Source of the DNA: an uncultured Actinomyces sp.
GTDB lineage: Bacteria > Actinomycetota > Actinomycetes > Actinomycetales > Actinomycetaceae
DNA: 15,386 nt
Assembly (NCBI GenBank): GCA_937926195.1
Contig: CALEXZ010000077.1
Span: 1-15,386, forward strand
Direction: 5' to 3'
This document shows positions 1-6,747 of this stretch, piece after piece. The stretch's first letter is position 1; every line of letters begins with the position of its first letter. A program made the position numbers and the translations under genes. The notes beneath the pieces were generated by a model. That model saw nothing but the letters and a program-made list of their open reading frames with translations, made no database searches and was not told where the DNA came from.

Positions 1-170
1 CCGGAGCCGACGACGATGATGTCGAGCTTGCGGCGGTTGGCGGGGTTGACGAGCTTCGCCTCGAACTTGCGCTGCTCCCAGCGCTGGGCGATCGGGACGT
101 CGTGGGAGGCCTTGGTGTCGGCGAGCGCGTCGCCCTCGCGGTAGAGGCCTTCGATGAGCTCAGCAGTCAT
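1..170 (-). CDS. sdhA: succinate dehydrogenase/fumarate reductase flavoprotein subunit, N-terminus (partial)
   Basis: The first 56 codons of a gene that runs off the left edge. It starts at an ATG (complement of 168-170), and the peptide opens MTAELIEGLYREGDALADTK. It ends in the window with RRKLDIIVVGSG, the beta strand and glycine turn that open the FAD-binding Rossmann fold. The long N-terminal arm before this fold is usual for actinobacterial SdhA. The full enzyme oxidises succinate to fumarate through covalently bound FAD in respiratory complex II. It lies 24 nt behind sdhC on the same strand, the normal order of the sdhCAB operon; sdhB should follow outside the window. The Shine-Dalgarno is weak (GAGTGA about 9 nt upstream). 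Too little is visible to separate succinate dehydrogenase from fumarate reductase, but the sdhC neighbour belongs to the b558 family shared by both. Confidence 0.88.
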   Translation of the reverse strand, partial: MTAELIEGLYREGDALADTKASHDVPIAQRWEQRKFEAKLVNPANRRKLDIIVVGS

Positions 171-194
171 GGGTGTAGTCACTCAACTCTCGTG

Positions 195-1007
195 TCAGTG
201 GACGGCGACGCCGCAGTGGTCGGCGAACTGGGAGGCGGCAGTGCCGATGGCGTCGCAGAACTGCGGGTAGTACTCGGCGTCGGTCATGGGGGCGTCGGTC
301 CAGCCGAAGAAGATGGCGGTGGGAACGCACATGAAGCCGACCAGCAGGACGAGAGCCACCAGCGTCGCGATGAGGCGGATGTAGGGGACGACCCGCGTGC
401 GGGTCAGGCCCAGGGTCTGCAGGGCGGACCACACGCCGTGCCAGACGTGCAGCGCCAGGGCCGCGATGGCGACGAAGTAGATGAGGTAGACCCACCACAG
501 CTGGAAGCCGTAGTACATGTTCTGGAAGGCGCGCCCGTGCACGTACTCGCCGCCGGGGGTCAGGTGGAGCGTCGTGAACTGCAGAATGTGCCAGATGATG
601 AAGAACAGCAGGATGACGCCGCCCCAGCGCATGGTGCGCATGGCGTAGCGGGAGGCGTAGTACTCGGCGTTGGACTTCTTGACGGCGTACTTGTCGTTGC
701 CGCGCGCCTTCTTGTTGCGGTGCCACAGGTGGAAGGCGGAGCCCGCGTGCGCCAGCAGGCAAGCCATGAGCACGATGCGGAAGATCCACAGGAACCCGCC
801 GTAGGGCAGCAGCGGCTGGAGCAGCTGGCGCAACCAGACGGCGTAGTGGTCGTAGGCGATCTCACCCTCGAAGTAGTGGGTGTTGCCGTACATGTGGAAG
901 ATGACGAACAGCAGGAACACGATGCCGGACCACGCCATGAGTCGCTTCATGAACACGGTGGTCGTGAAGGCGGTGCGCCTCTTGGGGGAAACAGTCTTTG
1001 GGGCCAC
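195..1007 (-). CDS. sdhC: succinate dehydrogenase cytochrome b subunit
   Basis: This is the membrane anchor and haem b subunit of complex II (b558 family), passing electrons from the SdhA/SdhB dimer to menaquinone. From the GTG at 1007 the protein has 270 residues. Five hydrophobic segments lie near residues 20-38, 72-94, 128-147, 170-190 and 210-234. Histidines in or beside them (H38 in FHMYGN, H87, H93, H140, H188, H190) are candidate axial haem ligands. The frame stays open upstream to 1223, but that part is Arg/Pro-rich and unlike a protein. The GTG start gives the basic leader MAPKTVSPKRRTAF typical of the family. No Shine-Dalgarno precedes it; a TACGCT hexamer sits exactly 6 nt upstream, suggesting a leaderless mRNA. 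Methionines at residues 20 and 24 are less likely starts. sdhA follows after 24 nt. Confidence 0.9.
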   Translation of the reverse strand: MAPKTVSPKRRTAFTTTVFMKRLMAWSGIVFLLFVIFHMYGNTHYFEGEIAYDHYAVWLRQLLQPLLPYGGFLWIFRIVLMACLLAHAGSAFHLWHRNKKARGNDKYAVKKSNAEYYASRYAMRTMRWGGVILLFFIIWHILQFTTLHLTPGGEYVHGRAFQNMYYGFQLWWVYLIYFVAIAALALHVWHGVWSALQTLGLTRTRVVPYIRLIATLVALVLLVGFMCVPTAIFFGWTDAPMTDAEYYPQFCDAIGTAASQFADHCGVAVH

Positions 1008-1013
1008 GGGACT

Positions 1014-1019
1014 AGCGTA
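1014..1019 (-). promoter_or_regulatory. candidate leaderless -10 element for sdhC
   Basis: The minus strand reads TACGCT, then 6 nt, then the GTG proposed as the sdhC start. TANNNT 6-7 nt before a start codon with no Shine-Dalgarno is the known signature of leaderless actinobacterial transcripts. No -35 hexamer is recognisable at 17-18 nt. The same hexamer at the same distance precedes tsaB. Confidence 0.45.
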
Positions 1020-1140
1020 GCCAGGCGCAGGGTCTCCTTGGTCCGGATCCCGCAGCGGGCCGCGGGCACCCGGGCGGTGCAACCGGCACCTGCGGCGCGA
1101 TGACGCGGAAAGACAGGCTTGCCTACGCTTGTGTGCCCGG

Positions 1141-1192
1141 GCGCCTGGGTGCCTGCGTCCCCCTGGCAATGCCGCCGACAGCACCCGGGCGC
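1141..1192 (-). terminator. candidate hairpin terminator after rimI
   Basis: An inverted repeat has arms at 1141-1152 (GCGCCTGGGTGC) and 1181-1192 (GCACCCGGGCGC). The arms pair over 12 positions with one mismatch, and the 28-nt loop holds a small GGC/GCC stem. It lies about 45 nt behind the rimI stop in the gap before sdhC. There is no U tract, which is common for actinobacterial terminators. The long loop makes this tentative. Confidence 0.33.
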
Positions 1193-1236
1193 GACACCAT
1201 TTGGTGACATCACTATGAGACAAATAGCGCTGGGTC

Positions 1237-1854
1237 TCAGCGGTCGGGGGCGACGGCCTCCGAGCCGACGGGCCCGGGGCCGCTCGAGGGCCTCAGGCGC
1301 CGGCGCATGACGAGGGCGTCCTCGTCGGGACCCGTGTAGTAGCGCCGACACACCCCCAGCACCTCGAAGCCGTGGCGCTCGTAGAGGGCCTGGGCGGCGG
1401 TGTTGGACCGGCGGACCTCCAGCAGGACGTGCTCACAGCCGCGGCGGCGCGCCTCGTCAAGGAGGTGGGTGAGCATGGCCGTGGCGAGGCCGCCTCGCCG
1501 GGCAGCGGGCACGGTGGCGATGGTGAGCAGGTCGGCGTCGCCACGCCCGTCACCGAACCACAGCCCGGCGTAGCCCAGCAGGTCCCGGCGGACACCGTCC
1601 TCGGGGGCGTCGTCCTCGGGGGCGCCGTCCCGGGTGGGCGGCCGCGGGCCCTCGACGACGACGTAGACGCGGTCGGCCTGCGGGTCGAGGGCCGCCTCCA
1701 GCTCCGCGGCCAGCACGCCCGCGCTCCAGGCCTCCGCACCGAAGAGGGCGGTCTCCAGGGCTGCGACGGCCGCCAGGTCCGCCTCGCGCAGGGGCCGCAG
1801 CAGGGCTCCCGCCGCCTCCGCGCCCTGCGCCACCGGCTGCTCCTCGCGGCTCAC
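1237..1854 (-). CDS. rimI: ribosomal-protein-alanine N-acetyltransferase RimI-like (GNAT)
   Basis: A GNAT-fold acetyltransferase of 205 residues, expected to transfer acetyl from acetyl-CoA to protein N-termini (classically S18). The acetyl-CoA motif A is visible at about residues 111-128 (TIATVPAARRGGLATAML). The RimI hallmark follows at about 145-173: LEVRRSNTAAQALYERHGFE and then RRYY. Residues about 68-90 are an acidic, Pro-rich insertion between two strands, so the protein is longer than the usual 150-160 residues. Its ATG overlaps the tsaB stop (ATGA at 1854-1851), so the two are probably translationally coupled. tsaB-rimI pairing is common in bacteria. In many actinobacteria tsaD comes next, but here sdhC follows after 229 nt. 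The exact substrate cannot be read from sequence. Confidence 0.87.
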   Translation of the reverse strand: MSREEQPVAQGAEAAGALLRPLREADLAAVAALETALFGAEAWSAGVLAAELEAALDPQADRVYVVVEGPRPPTRDGAPEDDAPEDGVRRDLLGYAGLWFGDGRGDADLLTIATVPAARRGGLATAMLTHLLDEARRRGCEHVLLEVRRSNTAAQALYERHGFEVLGVCRRYYTGPDEDALVMRRRLRPSSGPGPVGSEAVAPDR

Positions 1855-2534
1855 CGGGCTCGCTTGCGGGCGCCGGGCACCTGGGCGTCGGCGTGACGCA
1901 GGTACAGCGGCTCGGTGTCCAGCGGAGCGCGCCCGTCGGCCAGGCGTGCGAGCGCGAGCCGCACCTGGGCGGCGGCGTCGCCGGACACGGTGGCCAGCAC
2001 CGGTCGGCCGGCCACGAGCTCGGGGTAGAGCAGGGCGCCGGAGCCGGCCACGGCCTCGGCGTCGTCGAGGGGGACGTCGGCGGGGGCGAGGACCTCGATG
2101 GCCCCCAGGAGCTCGACGTCGTCAGCCCCCCGGGCGCGGTAACGGGCGGTGAAGACCTCCTGGCGGCGGGCGTCGGTGAGCACCCGCACGATGCCCTGCC
2201 CGCCCGCGGCGTCCAGGGCGGCGCGGGCGACGGCGTCGAGGCTGGGCACGCCGTGGACGGGCACGCCGCGCACCCGGGCGACGGTCCGGGCGGACACGAG
2301 CCCGGCGCGCAGGCCGGTGAAGGGGGCCGGGCCGGTGGCGGCGACGACGGCGTCCAGCGGACGGTCGGCGACGACCGGGTCCGCGAGCGCCTCGGCGAGC
2401 ATCGGGCCGAGGGACTCGGCGTGGCGGCGCGAGTCCGGCTGGACGCTGCGGGTGAGGACCTCGATGTGTCCCGCGTCGGCGTCGCAGACGAGGACCTCGG
2501 TGCCCAGGGAGGAGTCGACGGAGAGGATGCGCAC
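1851..2534 (-). CDS. tsaB: tRNA threonylcarbamoyladenosine biosynthesis protein TsaB
   Basis: TsaB is the non-catalytic partner of TsaD in the complex that places N6-threonylcarbamoyl on A37 of ANN-decoding tRNAs. It has the ASKHA fold: the opening MRILSVDSSLG strand, then AATGPAPFTGLRAGLVSART, the conserved helix turn, then GVPSLDAVARAA. Histidine 38-39 (RRHAESLGPML) matches the family R/H-SE segment. The frame is open to a GTG at 2552, but the GTG at 2534 (227 residues) gives the canonical start and lies 6 nt after a TACGCT hexamer, with no Shine-Dalgarno at either codon. tsaE ends 121 nt upstream, with a strong hairpin between, so tsaB-rimI may be its own transcription unit. The stop overlaps the rimI start. 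Confidence 0.9.
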   Translation of the reverse strand: MRILSVDSSLGTEVLVCDADAGHIEVLTRSVQPDSRRHAESLGPMLAEALADPVVADRPLDAVVAATGPAPFTGLRAGLVSARTVARVRGVPVHGVPSLDAVARAALDAAGGQGIVRVLTDARRQEVFTARYRARGADDVELLGAIEVLAPADVPLDDAEAVAGSGALLYPELVAGRPVLATVSGDAAAQVRLALARLADGRAPLDTEPLYLRHADAQVPGARKRAR

Positions 2535-2540
2535 GTGCAC

Positions 2541-2546
2541 AGCGTA
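2541..2546 (-). promoter_or_regulatory. candidate leaderless -10 element for tsaB
   Basis: TACGCT on the minus strand, followed after 6 nt by GTG (2534-2532), is identical in hexamer and spacing to the sdhC arrangement. It lies just downstream of the hairpin at 2603-2638, as expected for a new transcription start after a terminator. No -35 box is apparent. Confidence 0.45.
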
Positions 2547-2602
2547 GGTCACGCGGCCGTGGTGGCTGGGGTCCGCCCGGTTGGCAGGCCGCCGCCACCC
2601 GG

Positions 2603-2638
2603 GCTGCGTCCGCCGGGCCCGCCCGGCGGACCGGCAGC
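2603..2638 (-). terminator. hairpin between tsaE and tsaB
   Basis: A perfect 10-bp inverted repeat, GTCCGCCGGG at 2608-2617 and CCCGGCGGAC at 2622-2631, encloses a 4-nt loop. The stem extends by GCTGC (2603-2607) with GCAGC (2634-2638) across a 2-nt bulge. It lies in the 121-nt gap after tsaE, immediately before the proposed tsaB promoter. There is no U tract. It could be a terminator or a partial attenuator. Confidence 0.55.
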
Positions 2639-2655
2639 GGCCCGGCCGGTCGTGC

Positions 2656-3231
2656 TCAGACGAGGACGCCCAGGTCGACGTCGGCCCAGCGGGAGCCGAG
2701 GGCGGTGACGGTGACAGTGCGCCGTGAGTCGTCGACCTCCTCCAGGCTCACGACGGCGTGCCCGGGCTCCTCGCCCCCGGAGGCGTCGGCGGGGGCGGCG
2801 TCGGCAAGGGCGCCGTGCGGGCGCGCGACCCGCACCTCCAGGCGGTTCGCGCTCAGGGCCTCGACCTTGTCCTCCCCCCACTCGACGAGGGTGACGGAGC
2901 GCTCCAGGGAGGTGTCCAGGTCGAGGGCGTCGACCTCCTCCAGGCTGGTGAGCCGGTAGGCGTCGACGTGCACAAGGTCCGGGCCCTCGCCCAGGGCGGG
3001 GTGGAGGCGGGCGATGATGAAGGTCGGTGAGGACACGCGCCCGCGCACCTGCATGGCGGCACCGATACCCTGGGCGAGGGTCGTCTTGCCCGCGCCCAGC
3101 GCGCCCGAGAGCATGACGAGGTCGCCGGCGCGCAGGAGGGCGGCGAGGCGGGCGCCAAGCTCACGGGTGGCGTCGGCGTCGTCGGTCTCGATGACGACGG
3201 TGCGGGGCTCGGCTGCGGGGTCGTGGCTCAT
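2656..3231 (-). CDS. tsaE: tRNA threonylcarbamoyladenosine biosynthesis ATPase TsaE
   Basis: TsaE is the P-loop ATPase that drives the TsaB/TsaD t6A complex. From the ATG at 3231 it has 191 residues. The Walker A motif is at residues 43-50 (GALGAGKT), followed by SSPTF at about 68-71, HVDAYRL at about 88-94 and VEWGED further on, all family hallmarks. An Ala/Asp/Glu-rich insertion near residues 140-160 makes it longer than the usual 150-160 residues. The start is fixed by an ATGA overlap with the alr stop (3231-3228), so translation is probably coupled to alr. The frame is open far upstream, but that part lies within alr and is a shadow. Confidence 0.92.
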   Translation of the reverse strand: MSHDPAAEPRTVVIETDDADATRELGARLAALLRAGDLVMLSGALGAGKTTLAQGIGAAMQVRGRVSSPTFIIARLHPALGEGPDLVHVDAYRLTSLEEVDALDLDTSLERSVTLVEWGEDKVEALSANRLEVRVARPHGALADAAPADASGGEEPGHAVVSLEEVDDSRRTVTVTALGSRWADVDLGVLV

Positions 3232-4477
3232 GACCGGGCCTCCTGGCTCACGGGGACGCGGGGCACGTGGGGGCCCAGGCGCGTGACGATCTCGTAGTTG
3301 ATGGTGCCGCAGGCGGCGGCCCAGTCGTCGGCGGTGGGGACCGTGCCATCGGCCTGCGGCGGCCCCCACAGCACGGCGGTGTCTCCGGCGCGGGCGGGGC
3401 AGGGCAGGTCGTGCCCGTCCTCGTCGACGGCGGGCCCCAGGTCGATGACGAACTGGTCCATGCAGACCCTGCCGACGACGGTGGTGCGCAGGCCACCCAC
3501 GGCGACGGGCCCGACGCTGGCGGCGTGGCGCGGCACGCCGTCGGCGTAGCCGAGCGGGACGAGGCCGAGCCACCGGTCGGTGGGGGCGCACCAGGTGCCG
3601 CCGTAGGAGACGGCGGTGCCCGCGGCCACGCGCTTGGTCATTGTCAGGGGCGCCTCCAGGCGCATGACGGGGGTGAGGCCGAGCTCGGCGGCGGTGGCGA
3701 CGGCCGGGTCCGGGGACAGGCCGTACAGGCCGATGCCCGCGCGCACGAGGTCGAGGCGGGCCTCGGGGTGCCACAGCAGGCCACCGGTGGCGGCGATGTG
3801 GCGCACCCGAGGGACGAGGCCGGCCTCGGCGACGACGGCCTCGGCCAGGCGGAAGGCCGCCAGCTGTGCCTCGGTGGCACCGCAGGCGGGCTCGTCGGCG
3901 CGCGCCAGGTGGGACCACAGGCCGACGACATCCAGCGCCCCGTCCTGCTCGGCGGCGCGGGCGGCGGCCGCCAGCGCGGGCAGGTCATCGGCGACGGCCC
4001 CGGCGCGCGACAGGCCGGTGTCCGCCTTGAGGTGGAGGCGGGCGGGCCGCCCCCCGGCCTCGACGTGGGCGGCTGGGCCGGGCTGGAGGCGGACAGGTCG
4101 AGGTCGGCCTCCAGGGCCTGGCGCAGGGGCGAGCCGGGGGCGGCGGCCTCCTGGGACTCCAGGACGGGGGCGAGCCAGGTCAGCAGGCGCGGGGCCCGCC
4201 CGGTGGGGACGGCGTCGGGACCGGGCTCCGGGCGGGCGGTTCCTGCCCGGTCGAGCAGGCCGCGCAGGTGCAGGGCCTCGGCGAGCTGGGCGACGCCGAG
4301 CCACGAGGCCCCCGCCTCCAGGCAGGTGAGGGCGACCGGGCCGATGCCGTGGCCGTAGGCGTCAGCCTTGACCACGGCCATCCACGGGGTGGCGGCGGTC
4401 GCGGCGAGCAGGCGCGCGTTACGGCGGAGCGCGTCGAGGTCGATGACGGCACGGGAGGTGGTGGCGGGCTGCTTCAC
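3228..4477 (-). pseudogene. alr: alanine racemase, interrupted by a single frameshift
   Basis: Alr makes D-alanine from L-alanine with PLP for peptidoglycan. The gene reads in two frames. The N-terminal half starts at GTG 4477 and carries the PLP lysine in VVKADAYGHG (K37), then runs to LEADLDLSASSPAQ. The C-terminal half continues from about 4070 with AHVEAGGRPARLHLK and holds DTGLSR, the catalytic tyrosine in VSYGGTW, PLGYADG and GRVCMDQF, ending at 3228. The break lies at about 4071-4072: one extra base there (for example CAG GCC GCC instead of CAG CCG CC) would restore a normal protein of about 416 residues. No other damage is seen. The stop overlaps tsaE, and the start lies 2 nt after the nnr stop with GGGAG about 11 nt upstream. 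A sequencing error, recent mutation or recoding are all possible; error is the simplest reading because the enzyme is normally essential. Confidence 0.85.
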
Positions 4478-4479
4478 GC

Positions 4480-6225
4480 TCAGGATTCTCCCACCAGTGA
4501 CAGCAGGTGCTCGACGGCGGCCGGGACGGCCTGCGCGACGTCGAGGGCGGTGACGGGTCGGCCGGTGACGCGGCGCGGGTGCGGCCAGCGGGTACGGGCA
4601 CCGGGGAGGACGTCGTCGGTGGGCTCCTGCCCGCAGGCGAGGGTGGCGGCGAGGGCGTGGACGCGCACGGCCAGCGCGGCGCAGGCGGCGGCGTCGAGGA
4701 CGTCCGCGGCAGGGAGCTGCTCGGTGCGGGCCTGCTCGGCGGCGAGCAGGCAGCCCAGCACCCCGGCGAGGACGTCGCCGCTACCAGCGGTGGCGAGCCA
4801 GCCGGGGCCGGAGCCGAGGAGGTCGCAGGTGCCGTCGGGCGCGGCGACGACGGTGGGGGTGCCCTTGAGCAGCACACAGGCTCCCGTGTGGCGTGCCAGC
4901 TCACGGGCGACCTGCGGCGCCGTGGCGGGGTCCTCGGCCTCGGGTCGCTCGGTAGGTCGCCCGAGGGCGGTCAGGAGGGCGGCCGCCTCCCCGGCGTGGG
5001 GGGTGAGGACCGCGCCGGGAGTGAGGCTGCGCCCCTGGCCGAGCAGTGCGGGCAGCAGGGCGAGGGCCCCGGCGTCGATGACGGCGGGCAGCGGCGGCGT
5101 GGGTGCCCCCGTCCCGGGCAGGGCGGGGTCGGCGGTGGCAGACGCCGGGCCGGTGGGTGCGAGGAGGGTGCTCAGGACCTGGCGCAGCTCGCGGGCACGG
5201 GGCTCGTCCTCGGGGTCGGTGCCGGGGCCGATGACGAGGGCCTGGTGGCGGCCGGGTGCCGGCACCGTCTCGGGGCGGTGGGCGAGCACGAGGTCCTGGA
5301 CCCGCCGCGGGGCGGCCAGGCGCACCATGCCCGCCCCGGCCCGGCAGGCGCCCGAGCAGGTGAGCACCGCGGCACCCGGGTAGGTCTCGCTGCCGGCCCA
5401 GACCTCGACGACGCCGCGCGTGTACTTGTGGTCGTGCTCGCCCGGCACGTGCAGCCGCCGGGCGAGCACGGCGTCCGCGGGCCCGGCGCCGCCATCGGGC
5501 AGGCGGGGGCCGCCGGTCGCCAGGGGGGCGGTCTGGGGCACCGGCAGGCCGAGGTCGACGACGTCGACGCGCCCGCACAGGTCGGCGGCCGGTGCCAGCA
5601 GGTGGGCGCCGCGCAGGCAGGTGAAGGTCACGGTGCGGTCGGCGGCGAGGACCGGCCCCTCGACGGTGCCGTCGTCCACACCGGTGCCGCTGGGCAGGTC
5701 GACCGCCAGGACCCTGAAGGGGCGGTCTCCCGGCACCCCGGCGACGGCCGGCGCCCCCGCGGCGATGAGCGGGGCCACGAGCTCGGCGGCGCGCGGGCGC
5801 AGCGCTCCCGCCGCACCGATCCCGGTCAGGCCGTCGATGACGAGTACCGGCTGCCCCGCTCCGCCGCACCTCCCGGCGGCGTCGCTCGTCCCGGCGGTGA
5901 CGTCCACGCCGGCGCGCCGGGCCTCGGCGAGCGCGGCGGCGTGCGGCTGCTCGGTGGCCAGGCGGGCAGTGACATCGCAGCCCTGGCGCGCCAGGAGCGC
6001 ACCGGCCAGCAGGGCGTCACCGCCGTTGTGCCCACCGCCGGCGAGCACGAGGACCGGCGCTCCCACGACGCTCCCGCCAAGGGCGCGTAGCTCCTCGGCG
6101 GCGGCCTGTGCCAGGGCCTGGGCGGCGGCGTGCATGTAGGCCTCGGTGCCGCGGGTCAGTGGGGCCTCGGCGGCGGCGATGGCGGCGGCCGGGTAGGCGC
6201 TGAGCGTGTCAAGGGTCCTGCTCAT
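4480..6225 (-). CDS. nnr: bifunctional NAD(P)H-hydrate epimerase / ADP-dependent NAD(P)H-hydrate dehydratase
   Basis: A two-domain nicotinamide repair enzyme of 581 residues. The N-terminal YjeF_N domain epimerises R-NAD(P)HX to the S form and shows GGGHNGGDAL (63-72), IDGLTGIG and VDLPSGTGVDDG. The C-terminal carbohydrate-kinase-like domain dehydrates S-NAD(P)HX with ADP and shows KYTRG, YPGAAVL, VIGPG, VIDAGAL, LTPHAGE, LLKG and ATAGSGDVLAG (GSGD at 481-484, holding the catalytic aspartate). The epimerase loop has GGGHNGGD where many relatives have GxGNNGGD. The ATG at 6225 has GAGG 8 nt upstream. It is divergent from acpS across 38 nt and leads into alr with a 2-nt gap. acpS-nnr-alr-tsaE adjacency is usual in actinobacteria. 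Confidence 0.92.
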   Translation of the reverse strand: MSRTLDTLSAYPAAAIAAAEAPLTRGTEAYMHAAAQALAQAAAEELRALGGSVVGAPVLVLAGGGHNGGDALLAGALLARQGCDVTARLATEQPHAAALAEARRAGVDVTAGTSDAAGRCGGAGQPVLVIDGLTGIGAAGALRPRAAELVAPLIAAGAPAVAGVPGDRPFRVLAVDLPSGTGVDDGTVEGPVLAADRTVTFTCLRGAHLLAPAADLCGRVDVVDLGLPVPQTAPLATGGPRLPDGGAGPADAVLARRLHVPGEHDHKYTRGVVEVWAGSETYPGAAVLTCSGACRAGAGMVRLAAPRRVQDLVLAHRPETVPAPGRHQALVIGPGTDPEDEPRARELRQVLSTLLAPTGPASATADPALPGTGAPTPPLPAVIDAGALALLPALLGQGRSLTPGAVLTPHAGEAAALLTALGRPTERPEAEDPATAPQVARELARHTGACVLLKGTPTVVAAPDGTCDLLGSGPGWLATAGSGDVLAGVLGCLLAAEQARTEQLPAADVLDAAACAALAVRVHALAATLACGQEPTDDVLPGARTRWPHPRRVTGRPVTALDVAQAVPAAVEHLLSLVGES

Positions 6226-6251
6226 GGCCCCATCCTCGCGCAGACGTGGCG

Positions 6252-6257
6252 CACACT
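6252..6257 (+). promoter_or_regulatory. weak candidate -10 element for acpS
   Basis: CACACT lies 6 nt before the acpS ATG at 6264, and no Shine-Dalgarno is present. The spacing matches the sdhC and tsaB cases, but the first base departs from TANNNT. It lies in the 38-nt divergent gap with nnr. Confidence 0.25.
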
Positions 6258-6263
6258 GGGCCC

Positions 6264-6653
6264 ATGATCATCGCGGTGGGCACCGACCTCGTCGACGTCG
6301 TCCGGCTCCAGGACCGGCTCGCACGCCACCCCGCCCTGGCCGCGCGCCTGCTCACTGCCCGCGAGCGCGACCTGTGCGGGGCCCGTGCCGAGTCGCTGGG
6401 GGCCCGGGTGGCGGCCAAGGAGGCGGTGCTCAAGGCCATCGGCTCGGCGCTGGAGGCGGCGGGCCGCGAGGTCCCCGGAGGGTGGCGGATGAACGACATC
6501 GAGGTCGTCTCGCGCCCGGGCTCTCCCCCACGCCTGAAGGTCACCGGGGTCGTGGCCCGCGCCGCCGCCCAGCTCGGGGCCGCCCGCTGGCACCTGTCGC
6601 TCGCTCACGACGCCGGCCTCGCCCAGGCCTTCGTCGTCGCCGAGAGCGGCTGA
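6264..6653 (+). CDS. acpS: holo-[acyl-carrier-protein] synthase
   Basis: AcpS moves 4'-phosphopantetheine from CoA to a serine of acyl carrier protein. The 129-residue product is the usual AcpS size. It opens MIIAVGTDLVDVVRL, with the Mg-binding aspartate at D8. The second signature RVAAKEAVLKAIG carries the Mg/CoA-binding Glu-Lys pair. WHLSLAHDAGLAQAFVV is the C-terminal strand pair with the conserved SLAHD. The frame opens at GTG 6246, but the ATG at 6264 places the first beta strand at the N-terminus as in the family. It is divergent from nnr and convergent with glmS. Its stop codon is part of the terminator stem behind it. Confidence 0.94.
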   Translation: MIIAVGTDLVDVVRLQDRLARHPALAARLLTARERDLCGARAESLGARVAAKEAVLKAIGSALEAAGREVPGGWRMNDIEVVSRPGSPPRLKVTGVVARAAAQLGAARWHLSLAHDAGLAQAFVVAESG

Positions 6654-6683
6654 GGGCGGTACCCGGACCCGGGTACCGCCCTC
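6652..6683. terminator. bidirectional terminator between acpS and glmS
   Basis: A perfect 15-bp inverted repeat, GAGGGCGGTACCCGG at 6652-6666 and CCGGGTACCGCCCTC at 6669-6683, is separated by only AC. It begins inside the acpS stop codon and lies 64 nt beyond the glmS stop, so it can end both convergent genes. There is no U tract on either strand. Confidence 0.85.
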
Positions 6684-6747
6684 AAACCACTCTCAGGCCG
6701 GTGCGTCGCTCCAGCAGCGGCCGTCCAGGACTGTCAGTCCAGCGCCG

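Noticed and set aside
102..1103. Long plus-strand open frame opposite sdhC
   Set aside because: Gly/Val/Glu/Asp-rich, low-complexity translation typical of the antisense of a high-GC gene; sdhC explains the region.
1203..1212. GTGACATCAC, a short inverted repeat resembling a CRP/GlxR half-site pair
   Set aside because: The arms are 2 nt apart, whereas CRP/GlxR sites need 6 nt between TGTGA and TCACA; likely chance.
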